Shown here: positions 35,555-43,575 of the stretch, one piece after another
Layout: every line of letters starts with the position of its first letter
Position numbering within the stretch: position 1 is the stretch's first letter
NCBI RefSeq assembly: GCF_002224485.1
Contig: NZ_CP022463.1
Span: 620,019-684,018, forward strand
Direction of reading: 5' to 3'
DNA: 64,000 nucleotides
Origin: Sinomonas sp. R1AF57
GTDB lineage: Bacteria; Actinomycetota; Actinomycetes; Actinomycetales; Micrococcaceae
The notes under the pieces: generated by a model
The model's input: only the letters and a program-made list of their open reading frames with translations
What the model was told of the DNA's origin: nothing
The model's database searches: none
Program-made: the position numbers and the translations under genes

Positions 35555-36913
35555 TCAGGCCCGATCGTGGACCGGGGTGTGGCGCGCCGTCGTGCCTGCG
35601 TCGAGCGGGCGGTGCGCCGTCTCCGGCAGCAGCCACGCCGCGATCAGTGCCCCCGCAGCGATCACCGTCAGGTAGATCGCAGGCGCCATGGGGTTGCCCG
35701 TGGCCGCGATCAGCCATGTCGCGACGAACGGCGCCGTCCCGCCGAACACTGCATAGCTGACGTTGTACGTGACGGCTGACGCCGTGTAGCGCACCTCGGT
35801 CGGGAAGACCTCCGAGAGCAGGACGGCTGTCACGACGTTCGCCGTCACAGCGCCGACGGCGAGCAGCGCCTGTCCGCCGAGTGCCATGCCGAAGGACCCG
35901 CCGGAGGCCAGCAGGTACGCGGGCACCGCGAGTGCGCCGAGCAGCACGGACGAGGCGACCATCGTGGGCTTGCGTCCGATCCGGTCGCATACGCGGCCGA
36001 GGACCGGGGCGAGCGCGGCGGCGAACGCGAGGGCGATGACGTTGCTGAACAGCACGAGGTCCGCCGGCATCTTCACCACCTCGCGCAGGAACGTGGTCAT
36101 GTACGTCGAGAACGTGTAGAAGCTCAGCGCGGTGAGGGCGATGTATCCGCCCAGGATGAGCATGGGCCGCCACTGGAGGGCGAGCGTGCGCCGGAGCGGA
36201 GCATGCTCCTTGCCCCGCTGGGCCTCGAGGGCCTCCTGGAACACCGGCGACTCGTCGAGGCGCCGCCGGATGTAGAACGCGACGATGCCGAGCGGCGCGG
36301 CAACGAGGAACGGGATGCGCCAGCCCCACTCGTTCATGGCTGCGGTGCCGAGTGCGGAAGTGAGGCCCCAGCACAGCAGGGCAGCGCCCGAGAACGAGCC
36401 GAACGTGGCGGCGGGCATCCAGGAGGAGTAGCGCGAGCGCTGGTCGGCGGGCGCGTGCTCGATCACGTACGCGACGGCGCCGGCGTACTCGCCGCCGGCG
36501 GAGAGGCCCTGGACGCTCCGGGCGAGGGTCAGCAGGAGAGGTGCGAGGACGCCGACGGCACCGAACGTCGGGAGGAGGCCGATGGCCATGGTGGCGCCGG
36601 ACATGAGGAGGACGGTCAGGGCGAGCACGCGCTTGCGCCCGATCCGGTCGCCGAGGACTCCGAACACGGCCCCGCCGAGGGGCCGGAGCGCAAACGCGAC
36701 GGCGAACACGGCGAAGGTCTGGAGCAGGCCCACGACGTCGTCTCCTGCGGGGAAGAAGGCGTGGGCGAGCTGGGTCGCGAGGAAGCCGTACACGGCGAAG
36801 TCGAACCATTCGACGACGGTGCCAGCGGCTGCGGCGCCGGTGACCTTGCGGAGCACCGACTGGGGGACGGGGGCGGTCGCGCCGCCAGGGGTGGAGGGGA
36901 CTGCGGGGTTCAT
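35555..36913 (-). CDS. MHS-family MFS transporter (second)
   Basis: 452 residues from ATG 36913 (GGGAG 6 bases upstream; a start nine codons earlier is possible). Seen: GTVVEWFDFAVYGFLATQLA, RPLGGAVFGVLGDRIGRKRVL, ARSVQGLSAGGEYAGAVAYVIEHAP, SEVFPTEVRYTASAVTYN. About 12 membrane segments. Same family as the transporter at 14677 but not a close duplicate. The family includes proline/betaine and carboxylate carriers; between the RuMP genes and N-carbamoylsarcosine hydrolase its substrate may be an intermediate of either pathway, which I cannot tell. Confidence 0.87.
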   Translation of the reverse strand: MNPAVPSTPGGATAPVPQSVLRKVTGAAAAGTVVEWFDFAVYGFLATQLAHAFFPAGDDVVGLLQTFAVFAVAFALRPLGGAVFGVLGDRIGRKRVLALTVLLMSGATMAIGLLPTFGAVGVLAPLLLTLARSVQGLSAGGEYAGAVAYVIEHAPADQRSRYSSWMPAATFGSFSGAALLCWGLTSALGTAAMNEWGWRIPFLVAAPLGIVAFYIRRRLDESPVFQEALEAQRGKEHAPLRRTLALQWRPMLILGGYIALTALSFYTFSTYMTTFLREVVKMPADLVLFSNVIALAFAAALAPVLGRVCDRIGRKPTMVASSVLLGALAVPAYLLASGGSFGMALGGQALLAVGAVTANVVTAVLLSEVFPTEVRYTASAVTYNVSYAVFGGTAPFVATWLIAATGNPMAPAIYLTVIAAGALIAAWLLPETAHRPLDAGTTARHTPVHDRA

Positions 36914-36976
36914 GGAGGGCTCCCGGGGGCTGGGGATCATCTGCGGGCGTCCGGGGTACTCGACGCCAGATTATGC

Positions 36977-37012
36977 GCAGCGCCCGCCGTCACTGAAGAC
37001 GGCGGGCGCTGC
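36977..37012. terminator. Terminator hairpin after N-carbamoylsarcosine hydrolase
   Basis: A perfect 15-bp stem (36977-36991 with 36998-37012) and a 6-base loop, starting 10 bases past the hydrolase stop on the minus strand. Confidence 0.82.
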
Positions 37013-37022
37013 ACGGTGCGGC

Positions 37023-37802
37023 TCAGGCCGGGTCTGCGGGGGCCTGGACCTCGGGCTGGGGGTCCGCGAGGGTCTTGGGGACCGTGTCCTCGAACTGCGG
37101 GAGGCGGTTGAGGTACTCCACCACCGAGTCCGTGGATTCCACGTCGCCGAACTTGTTGTCGATGTCGTAGAGGTTCCACTGCACGACGCCCGGGACGCGG
37201 TCGCCGATGGTCTCCCTGGCGATGATGGGGCGGAAGCCCTTTGCGATCGCGTCCTCGACGGTGTGGCGCACGCACCCGGCGGCGGTCGCGCCGGTCACGA
37301 TGAGGGTGTCGATGCGGTTGGCGGTCAGGAAGAGCTCGAGGTTCGTCCCCGGGAACGCCGAGGCGCGGTTCTTCTCGATCACGACCTCGCCTTCCGCGGG
37401 CGCGATGCGGTCGTCGATCTGGGCCCAGTAGGAGTCCGCCGGAAGGGTCTCCACGGGGATCTTCGAGTACCACAGGCCCATGTCGTTCGTCCCGGAGGAG
37501 GCGTCGCGGTTGCGGTACACGTTGGTGGTGTAGAAGACCGGGACCCCCTTGGCGCGCGCGGCCTCGTTGATCCGCTGGACGTTGGGGATGATCGTCTCCA
37601 TGCCCGGGCAGCTGAACGGATGGCCCGGGCGGGTCCAGGCGTTCGCGAGGTCGATGTGGATGACGGCGGGGCGGTTGCCGTAGCCGATCCGACGCTTGAA
37701 GCCGCGCTCGTTGTAGATGTCTGTGCCGGCTTCGAAGGCCTCCTCCAGCACTGCTGCAAGGCGGGCTTCGATGTCCTGGCTCACTGCGACGTCCTGGCTC
37801 AT
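37023..37802 (-). CDS. N-carbamoylsarcosine amidohydrolase
   Basis: Hydrolyses N-carbamoylsarcosine to sarcosine, CO2 and ammonia, last step of the N-methylhydantoin route. 259 residues, isochorismatase fold. From ATG 37802 (AAGGAG 7 bases upstream) the residues fall at Asp51 (VIHIDLANAW), Lys144 (VIEKNRASAF) and Cys177 (GATAAGCVRHT), the same numbers I recall for the crystallised Arthrobacter enzyme, and long blocks such as HPFSCPGMETIIPNVQRIN and YRNRDASSGTNDMGLWYSKI look the same. This supports both the function and the start. Three TTGCT-N5-AGCAA-type sites lie directly upstream. It ends with its own hairpin. Confidence 0.96.
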   Translation of the reverse strand: MSQDVAVSQDIEARLAAVLEEAFEAGTDIYNERGFKRRIGYGNRPAVIHIDLANAWTRPGHPFSCPGMETIIPNVQRINEAARAKGVPVFYTTNVYRNRDASSGTNDMGLWYSKIPVETLPADSYWAQIDDRIAPAEGEVVIEKNRASAFPGTNLELFLTANRIDTLIVTGATAAGCVRHTVEDAIAKGFRPIIARETIGDRVPGVVQWNLYDIDNKFGDVESTDSVVEYLNRLPQFEDTVPKTLADPQPEVQAPADPA

Positions 37803-37837
37803 GGCGTACTCCTTCATTTGCTCTGCTCGGTAGGTAT

Positions 37838-37920
37838 TTGCTGTCTTAGCAACATCTGGTAGCTGTGTGATGTGCACCTCGTCTGTTGCTGTATCACCAA
37901 TCTATTTGCTCTTTCAGCAA
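37838..37920. promoter_or_regulatory. Three TTGCT-N5-AGCAA operator sites, hydrolase promoter
   Basis: TTGCTGTCTTAGCAA (37838-37852), TTGCTGTATCACCAA (37886-37900, one arm degenerate) and TTGCTCTTTCAGCAA (37906-37920). The last two start 20 bases apart. The region is AT-rich compared with its surroundings and lies 36-118 bases before the N-carbamoylsarcosine hydrolase start. The same triplet with the same 20-base pair occurs at 43397-43501. The likely binder is the IclR protein encoded at 43576. Confidence 0.8.
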
Positions 37921-37962
37921 CATACAAGAGGTGCGGAGGACTTTCTTCTCGCGCCCGGGGGG

Positions 37963-39315
37963 CTAGTCCTGGCGGACGGTGCGGGGGTTGACGTTCCTCG
38001 CGGCGAGGATGAGCAGCCCGGAGGCGAAGATCGGCACACAGCCGATCCAGAAGGCCGCGGTAGTCCAGCTCCAGCCGGCACCCAGGGCGAGCGTGATGAG
38101 GAAGCTGCTGACGATGGCCCCGACCTGCCCCCCGGCGTTGATGATCGAGCCGCCCGTGGCACGGGTCCGCACCGGGAAGCTCTCGCCGTTGAAGAACAGC
38201 AGGGCGGAGAACGGGCCGATGAGGAAGAACAGCCCTGCGCTGTAGAGCGCGACGACGATCCCAAAGTTCCCCGAGGGCGCGAGGAGCATGGCCGTGAACG
38301 ACGCGCCGCACAGGATCCAGCCGAGGGCAATCGTGTTGCGCCGGCCGATCCTGTCGCCCAGCCAGCCGTGGAACACGTAGCCGGCGAACGCGGTGGCATT
38401 GGAGACGACGAGGATCACCAGGGCGTTCGTGAACGGGATGTCCTTGCCGTCCGGGGCGCTCAGCAGGGACGTGCCGAGGATGGCGAAGACGAGGACGCCG
38501 ACCCAGTTGAGCAGGAAGGACAGGCCGATCACCACGGTCGACCGCAGGGACTCGCCCCGGAACGCCTCGGCGAGGGGAGACCCGCCGCCCGTGTTCGCGT
38601 GCCGGTGCGCCTCGAACTGCGGGCTCTCCTTGAGCCAGCGCCCCGCGATGACGATGAAGACGGCCGGGAAGGCGGCGACGATGAAGCACAGCGCCCACCC
38701 GCCCACGGGGAACAGGAGGTAGATCGACGCCGCCGCGAGCACCGAGCCGATCGGCCAGCCGGACTGCACGAGGGAGTAGATCAGGCCGCGGCGCCGCGCC
38801 TTGGCCGGGTCCGTGTAGGCGTGCGCGAAGAGCTCGTTGAGGTACGCCGCGTTGACCGACTGCTCGGCGTAGCCGAGGCCGGCGGCCGAGCGCACGAGGA
38901 TGAGGAGCACGACCCCGAGCCCGCCCACGACGCCGACAGCCCACCCTGCGACGGCCGTCAGGAGCGAGGCGATCGCCGCACCGATCACGGAGATCAGGAT
39001 GCCCTTGCGGCGCCCGATCCGGTCCACGAGCGGGCCGACTGCGAATGCGACGAGGGCTGTCCCGGCCGTCACCCAGGTGTTGACCTCCGTGGACTGTGCG
39101 GGGGCCCAGCCGACCTCCGCCGCGAGGACGGGCAGCAGGTTGCCGAACAGGACGAAGTCGTACACGGCGAACGTCCAGGCGAAGAAGCAGATCCACGTGG
39201 CGATGCGGACGTCGCGCGCGGTGAGCTCTCCCGCGGGGGGAGGCGCCGCCGTCGTGCGTGTGCGCGGTGACCCAGACGCCGTGGTCGGGTCGAGGGTGCT
39301 TTCCATCGGTTCCAT
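37963..39315 (-). CDS. MFS transporter, probably for hydantoin or creatinine
   Basis: 450 residues, about 12 membrane helices. Seen: ATWICFFAWTFAVYDFVLFGNLLPVLA (helix 1), VDRIGRRKGILIS (loop 2-3), AGLGYAEQSVNAAYLNELF, and FFNGESFPVRTRATGGSI in the second half, as in sialate/aromatic acid-type MFS carriers rather than MHS. The N-terminal ~30 residues are hydrophilic. AGGAG lies 5 bases before ATG 39315; an in-frame ATG at 39306 is an alternative. It sits between the hydantoinase and N-carbamoylsarcosine hydrolase genes on the same strand, so an intermediate or substrate of that route is the likely cargo (inferred). Confidence 0.87.
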   Translation of the reverse strand: MEPMESTLDPTTASGSPRTRTTAAPPPAGELTARDVRIATWICFFAWTFAVYDFVLFGNLLPVLAAEVGWAPAQSTEVNTWVTAGTALVAFAVGPLVDRIGRRKGILISVIGAAIASLLTAVAGWAVGVVGGLGVVLLILVRSAAGLGYAEQSVNAAYLNELFAHAYTDPAKARRRGLIYSLVQSGWPIGSVLAAASIYLLFPVGGWALCFIVAAFPAVFIVIAGRWLKESPQFEAHRHANTGGGSPLAEAFRGESLRSTVVIGLSFLLNWVGVLVFAILGTSLLSAPDGKDIPFTNALVILVVSNATAFAGYVFHGWLGDRIGRRNTIALGWILCGASFTAMLLAPSGNFGIVVALYSAGLFFLIGPFSALLFFNGESFPVRTRATGGSIINAGGQVGAIVSSFLITLALGAGWSWTTAAFWIGCVPIFASGLLILAARNVNPRTVRQD

Positions 39316-39363
39316 GAGTACTCCTGGGGTGAGGCGGTTATCGGTGGGAAGTGGGCAGGGAAA

Positions 39364-39405
39364 GGGGCGGCCGGGAGGGACGCTGTGCGTCCCCCCGGCC
39401 GCCCC
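39364..39405. terminator. Terminator hairpin after the hydantoinase gene
   Basis: GGGGCGGCCGGG (39364-39375) pairs with 39394-39405, and an inner GGGACGC/GCGTCCC stem extends it. It lies between the hydantoinase stop and the MFS start, so expression of the MFS gene depends on read-through or its own promoter. Confidence 0.75.
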
Positions 39406-39458
39406 AGTGAGTGGATTCAGTGCGGTACTGCTGGGTGTTGCTCTTTCCTAGAACGCGC

Positions 39459-42400
39459 TCACGACGCGGCGTGGACCGTCGCCGCGGAGCGGCGCTGCGC
39501 CGTGCGTGCGGCGTCGACCGTCATCGTCGCGGCGTCGATCACGACGCCGTAGTCGCGCTCGGCGAGCTCGAGCGTCGTGAAGCCGTCGAGGACGTCCGAG
39601 AGGACCTGCTCCGGGCTGCGCTTGAGCGGGTCGCCGTAGCCGCCGGAGCTCGGGACCGTGATCTCGAGGGAGTCCCCTGCGTGCAGCTGGCGGGCGGTGA
39701 CCTTGGACGGCCAGCTCTCCTCGCCGGCGCGCCCCGGGTTCTTGGTCAGCGAGCCGTTGAGCCCGTCGTGGCCGCCGAAGACGCCCCACGGCTCGTCGGA
39801 CTCGTGCCGCTCGCCCTCGCACGTGACCACCGTGTCGGTGAGGAACGTGTTCTCGCGGACGATCCCGATCCCGCCGCGGAATTCGCCCGCGGCCGCGGGG
39901 TCGCTGCGGAGCTCGTAGCGGTCCGTGCGCATCGGGAACCGCCACTCGAGCTCCTCGATCGGGTTGTTGCGGGTGTTCGCGATGAGGTTGTCCACGGAGT
40001 CCAGGCCGTCGCTGTCCGGCCGGCCGCCGTACGAGCCCTCGTTGACCTCGAGGTACACCCAGTACTCGCCCGCCTTCTCGCTCCAGCCCGAGTAGGAGAT
40101 GAAGTGGATGTGGGCCGAGTTGCCCGCCGTGACCTGCTGCGGCAGGACCGGGGACAGGGCGCGGAGGGCGAGGTCGACGGCGCGCTGCACCTGGGCGAAG
40201 CGCGCGAAGCACGCCGCCGGGTACGTCGGGTTGAAGATCGTGCCCTCGGGGGCGATGACCTTCACCGGCTTGAGCATGCCCTCGTTCTGCGGGACGAAGA
40301 CCTTGTGGGCCACCTCGTCGAGGAAGATCATGCGCGTGATGAACGTGAACGCGGACACTGTGGTGCCCTCGAACGGGCAGTTGTACGCGGTGGGCACCTG
40401 GGGGCTCGAGCCGGTGAGGTCGTAGGTGATCTCGTCGCCTTCGATGATGACCTTGACCTTGATCGGCAGCTTCTCGCCGTAGTTCTTGCCGTCGTCGTCG
40501 AGGTAGCCGACCTCCGTCTCGTAGACGCCGTCCGGGACTTTGGCGATCTCGGCGCGGAGCATCTTCTCCGAGTAGTCGATCCAGCCCTGGCCCGCCTGCT
40601 CGATGGCCTCGCGGCCGTAGCGGCGCGTGAGGTCGAGGAAGCGGCTCGTGGCGAGCTCGCACGCGGCGATCATGGCCTCGAGGTCGCCCGCGTTGTGGGT
40701 GGGCGTGCGCGTGTTGCCGAGGATGTGCTTCAGGAGCGACTCCTGCCGCACGCCCTTCTCCTGGATCTTGAGCGCCCGGAAGATCTGGCCCTCCGCCTTG
40801 TTGTCCACGATGTCGATCGCGAGCCCGGGGAATGCGCCGCCGATGTCGAGCAGCTGGCCGGACGCGCCGGCGAAGCCGATCCGCTCGCCCTCGTGGAAGA
40901 TCGGCATGATGATCGCGACGTCGGGGGAGTGGGTCGCGCCGAGGTACGGGTCGTTGTGGAGGATGATGTCGCCCTCGTGGATGTCGTCGCCCAGGACGCT
41001 GATGACGCCGCGGACGATCTTGGGCATGGCGCCCATGAACATCGGGGTGGAGTCGGATTCCGCGAGCACGTGCCCCTCGGCGTCGAAGATGCCCGCGCCG
41101 AGGTCCTCGGACTCGCGGATGATCGACGAGTAGGACATGCGGAACAGGACCGAGGCCATCTCCTTGGCCATGGAGTTGAACGCGCCGCCGATCACGCGCA
41201 TGAGGATGGGGGTCGCAAGCTCGCCGCCCTCCGCGTCGGCCGCGGCCTTCTTCGGGCAATCGATGACGATGTTGCCGTGCGGATCGATCGCGGCCGAGAA
41301 GTGCGGCGGCACGACGACGGTCGAGTCGTACTGCTCGATGATGGCCGGGCCCTCGATGCGCACCCCCGCGCCCAGTTTGGAGCGGTCGTAGTACGGGGTG
41401 TCGAAGCCGACGGCCTTCCCGCCCTCGTCGAAGACCACCGACTGGCGGTCGACGATCGCGTCGGCGAGCGCCGTCGTCGTGCCCTCGGCCTTCGGTGCGG
41501 GCAGCTCGTCCATTGTGCCGATGCCTTCGACCCGGATGTTGACGATCTCGACGCCGCCGGTGGCGAAGCGGTGGCCGTACTCGGCCTCGTGCGCCTCGTG
41601 GAAGAGCTCGACGAGGCCCTCGAGCCACTCGGGCGTGACCTCGCCGTCGGGGACCTCGAAGCGGACCTCGTACCCCTGGCCCTCGTAACGGCCGTCCGCA
41701 AGGCGGCGCAGCTTCTGCCGCTCGGCGGGGACGCCGTCGGCGGAGAGCTGGTGCTTGGCCTCGAGCGCGAGGGAGTCGAAGCGGGACTGGAGGCCGGCGG
41801 CGTCCGCGTCCGGCAGCGAGTAGCGCGCGGTCGCGACGAACTCGTACTTCTGGTCCGTGGCGAGCAGGCCCGTCGCGGCGATGATGCCGGGGTGGGCCGG
41901 GACGAGGACATGCGGGATGTCGAGCTCGGCCGCGATCTCGCAGGCGAAGAGGGCCCCGGCGCCGCCCGCCGCGACGAGCGTGAAGTCGCGCGGATCGTAC
42001 CCGCGGCGCACGGAGTTGAGCTCGATGGCCTGGCTCATGCCGAACTTCTGGATCTGGAGCGCTCCGAGCGCCGCCTCCTCGATGCTCATGCCGAGCCGGT
42101 CCGCGACCTTGGACATCGCGTCGCGGGCCAGGTCGACGTCGAGCTTCATGTCGCCGCCCGCGAGGCTGCGCCGCGCCCGGAGGCGGCCGAGGACGAGCTG
42201 CGCGTCCGTCGAGGTCGGCTCGGTGCCGCCGTGGCCGTAGCAGGCGGGGCCCGGCCGGGCACCCGCAGACTGCGGGCCGACGCGGAAGATGCCGCCGTCG
42301 TCGACGAACGCGATCGAGCCGCCGCCAGCGCCGATGGTGTCGATGTCCACCATCGGCACCATGGCCTGGTAGTCGCCGACCTTGGTGTCGAGGAGGTGGC

Positions 42401-43325
42401 GCATGCGCAGGGTGCCCTGCGGCGCGACGCCGATGTCCGCCGAGGTGCCGCCGATGTCCAGTGTGACGACGTTCTCGAAGCCCGCCTGCCGGCCGGCCCA
42501 GATGCCGCCGATGAGGCCTCCGACCGGGCCGGACATGAGGAGGTTCACGGGCTGCTTGGCGGCCTGGGAGATGGGCGTCATGCCGCCGGAGGACTGCATG
42601 AGCAGGACCTCGCGCTGGTAGCCGAGTGCCTTGACCTCGTTCGCGAGGCGGTCGAGGTACCTGGAGACCTTGGGGCCGACATAGGCGTTGAGGGCGGTCG
42701 TGGAGAATCGCTCGAACTCGCGGTAGAGCGGGACGACCTCGCTCGAGACGGACAGGTACGCCTCGGGGAACTCCTCCGCGACGATCTGCTTGATCGCCTG
42801 CTCATGCATCGGGTTGAGGTAGGAGTGGAGGAGGCACACCGCGATGGCCTCCACGCCGGCGTCCTTGAGCTGCCGTACGCGCTCGCGCACCTCGGCCGGG
42901 TCGAGCGGGACGAGGATGTCCCCGTTCGGAACGGTGATCCGCTCCTTGACAGTGAGGCGGTTGCGGCGCTTCACGAGAGGATGCGACTGCCACGGGAGGT
43001 CCTGCTGGAGCGAGAAGTTGAAGGGCTTCTTGTGCCGGGCGATGTGGAGGATGTCGCGGAAGCCCTCGGTGGTGATCATGCCGACCTCGGCACCGGTGTG
43101 CGTCAGGGCGATGTTCGTGGCCACCGTCGTGCCGTGGACGAGCTGGTCGATCTCGGCCAGGCTCGTGCCGGCCTTCGCGACGAGCCGGTTGAGGCCGTCG
43201 ATCACCGCCCGCGAGGGATCGTCGGGCGTGGAGGGGACCTTCTCGATGACGACAGCCCCGACTTCATCGTCGGAGAAGTAGAGGTCGGTGAATGTGCCGC
43301 CGACGTCAACGCCTATACGCTTCAT
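39459..43325 (-). CDS. Fused HyuA-HyuB N-methylhydantoinase (ATP-dependent)
   Basis: 1288 residues. Residues 1 to ~690 are HyuA: ATPase-like start MKRIGVDVGGTFTDLYF, VHGTTVATNIALTHTG, DIGGTSADIGV, MVDIDTIGAGGGSIAFVD, GARPGPACYGHGG, TLVAAGGAGALFACEIA. Residues ~700 to 1285 are HyuB: MRVIGGAFNSMAKEMASVLFRMSYSS, DLGAGIFDAEG, ILHNDPYLGATHSPDV, FAGASGQLLDIGGAFPG. The family hydrolyses lactam rings with ATP (hydantoins, 5-oxoproline). Because N-carbamoylsarcosine hydrolase and a sarcosine oxidase operon flank it, N-methylhydantoin is the likely substrate. In better-known bacterial enzymes the two subunits are separate; the fusion resembles 5-oxoprolinase. Start ATG 43325 is chosen because MKRIGVDVGGT is the canonical N-terminus. 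Confidence 0.9.
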   Translation of the reverse strand: MKRIGVDVGGTFTDLYFSDDEVGAVVIEKVPSTPDDPSRAVIDGLNRLVAKAGTSLAEIDQLVHGTTVATNIALTHTGAEVGMITTEGFRDILHIARHKKPFNFSLQQDLPWQSHPLVKRRNRLTVKERITVPNGDILVPLDPAEVRERVRQLKDAGVEAIAVCLLHSYLNPMHEQAIKQIVAEEFPEAYLSVSSEVVPLYREFERFSTTALNAYVGPKVSRYLDRLANEVKALGYQREVLLMQSSGGMTPISQAAKQPVNLLMSGPVGGLIGGIWAGRQAGFENVVTLDIGGTSADIGVAPQGTLRMRHLLDTKVGDYQAMVPMVDIDTIGAGGGSIAFVDDGGIFRVGPQSAGARPGPACYGHGGTEPTSTDAQLVLGRLRARRSLAGGDMKLDVDLARDAMSKVADRLGMSIEEAALGALQIQKFGMSQAIELNSVRRGYDPRDFTLVAAGGAGALFACEIAAELDIPHVLVPAHPGIIAATGLLATDQKYEFVATARYSLPDADAAGLQSRFDSLALEAKHQLSADGVPAERQKLRRLADGRYEGQGYEVRFEVPDGEVTPEWLEGLVELFHEAHEAEYGHRFATGGVEIVNIRVEGIGTMDELPAPKAEGTTTALADAIVDRQSVVFDEGGKAVGFDTPYYDRSKLGAGVRIEGPAIIEQYDSTVVVPPHFSAAIDPHGNIVIDCPKKAAADAEGGELATPILMRVIGGAFNSMAKEMASVLFRMSYSSIIRESEDLGAGIFDAEGHVLAESDSTPMFMGAMPKIVRGVISVLGDDIHEGDIILHNDPYLGATHSPDVAIIMPIFHEGERIGFAGASGQLLDIGGAFPGLAIDIVDNKAEGQIFRALKIQEKGVRQESLLKHILGNTRTPTHNAGDLEAMIAACELATSRFLDLTRRYGREAIEQAGQGWIDYSEKMLRAEIAKVPDGVYETEVGYLDDDGKNYGEKLPIKVKVIIEGDEITYDLTGSSPQVPTAYNCPFEGTTVSAFTFITRMIFLDEVAHKVFVPQNEGMLKPVKVIAPEGTIFNPTYPAACFARFAQVQRAVDLALRALSPVLPQQVTAGNSAHIHFISYSGWSEKAGEYWVYLEVNEGSYGGRPDSDGLDSVDNLIANTRNNPIEELEWRFPMRTDRYELRSDPAAAGEFRGGIGIVRENTFLTDTVVTCEGERHESDEPWGVFGGHDGLNGSLTKNPGRAGEESWPSKVTARQLHAGDSLEITVPSSGGYGDPLKRSPEQVLSDVLDGFTTLELAERDYGVVIDAATMTVDAARTAQRRSAATVHAAS

Positions 43326-43396
43326 GTGGCTTTCCTTTCGATGCTGCCGGTCGTGGGCTGATCGGCACGTAGCGGGTTGCTCACTCCACAAGGTAT

Positions 43397-43501
43397 TTGC
43401 GCAGAGAGCAACGTAGGTTTCGGGCGGGTAAGACATTTCGCACCGTGAGGTGCATCACACATGATGTTGCTGTGACACCAAAGTAGTTGCTGCCCTAGCA
43501 T
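43397..43501. promoter_or_regulatory. Three TTGCT-N5-AGCAA-type operator sites, hydantoinase/iclR promoter
   Basis: TTGCGCAGAGAGCAA (43397-43411), TTGCTGTGACACCAA (43467-43481) and TTGCTGCCCTAGCAT (43487-43501). The last two start 20 bases apart and keep the same order as at 37886 and 37906: a site ending ACCAA, then one ending AGCA. They lie between the minus-strand hydantoinase (start 43325) and the plus-strand iclR (start 43576), so one set could control both. Confidence 0.78.
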
Positions 43502-43575
43502 CGGACAAGGGTTGCGGCGAAGATGATCGTGGACTCTAAGATGGTTCAGCCGAGCCGACCGTTAGGAAGTGCATT

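Noticed and set aside
37023..37802. Generic isochorismatase
   Set aside because: Asp51, Lys144 and Cys177 and long surrounding blocks match the Arthrobacter N-carbamoylsarcosine hydrolase, and pathway neighbours agree.
39411..43361. Very long open frame (over 1300 codons) on the plus strand opposite the hydantoinase
   Set aside because: It is the antisense of a gene with clear conserved motifs. Long shadow frames are normal in very GC-rich coding DNA; its translation is low-complexity Arg/Val/Asp/Leu without domains.
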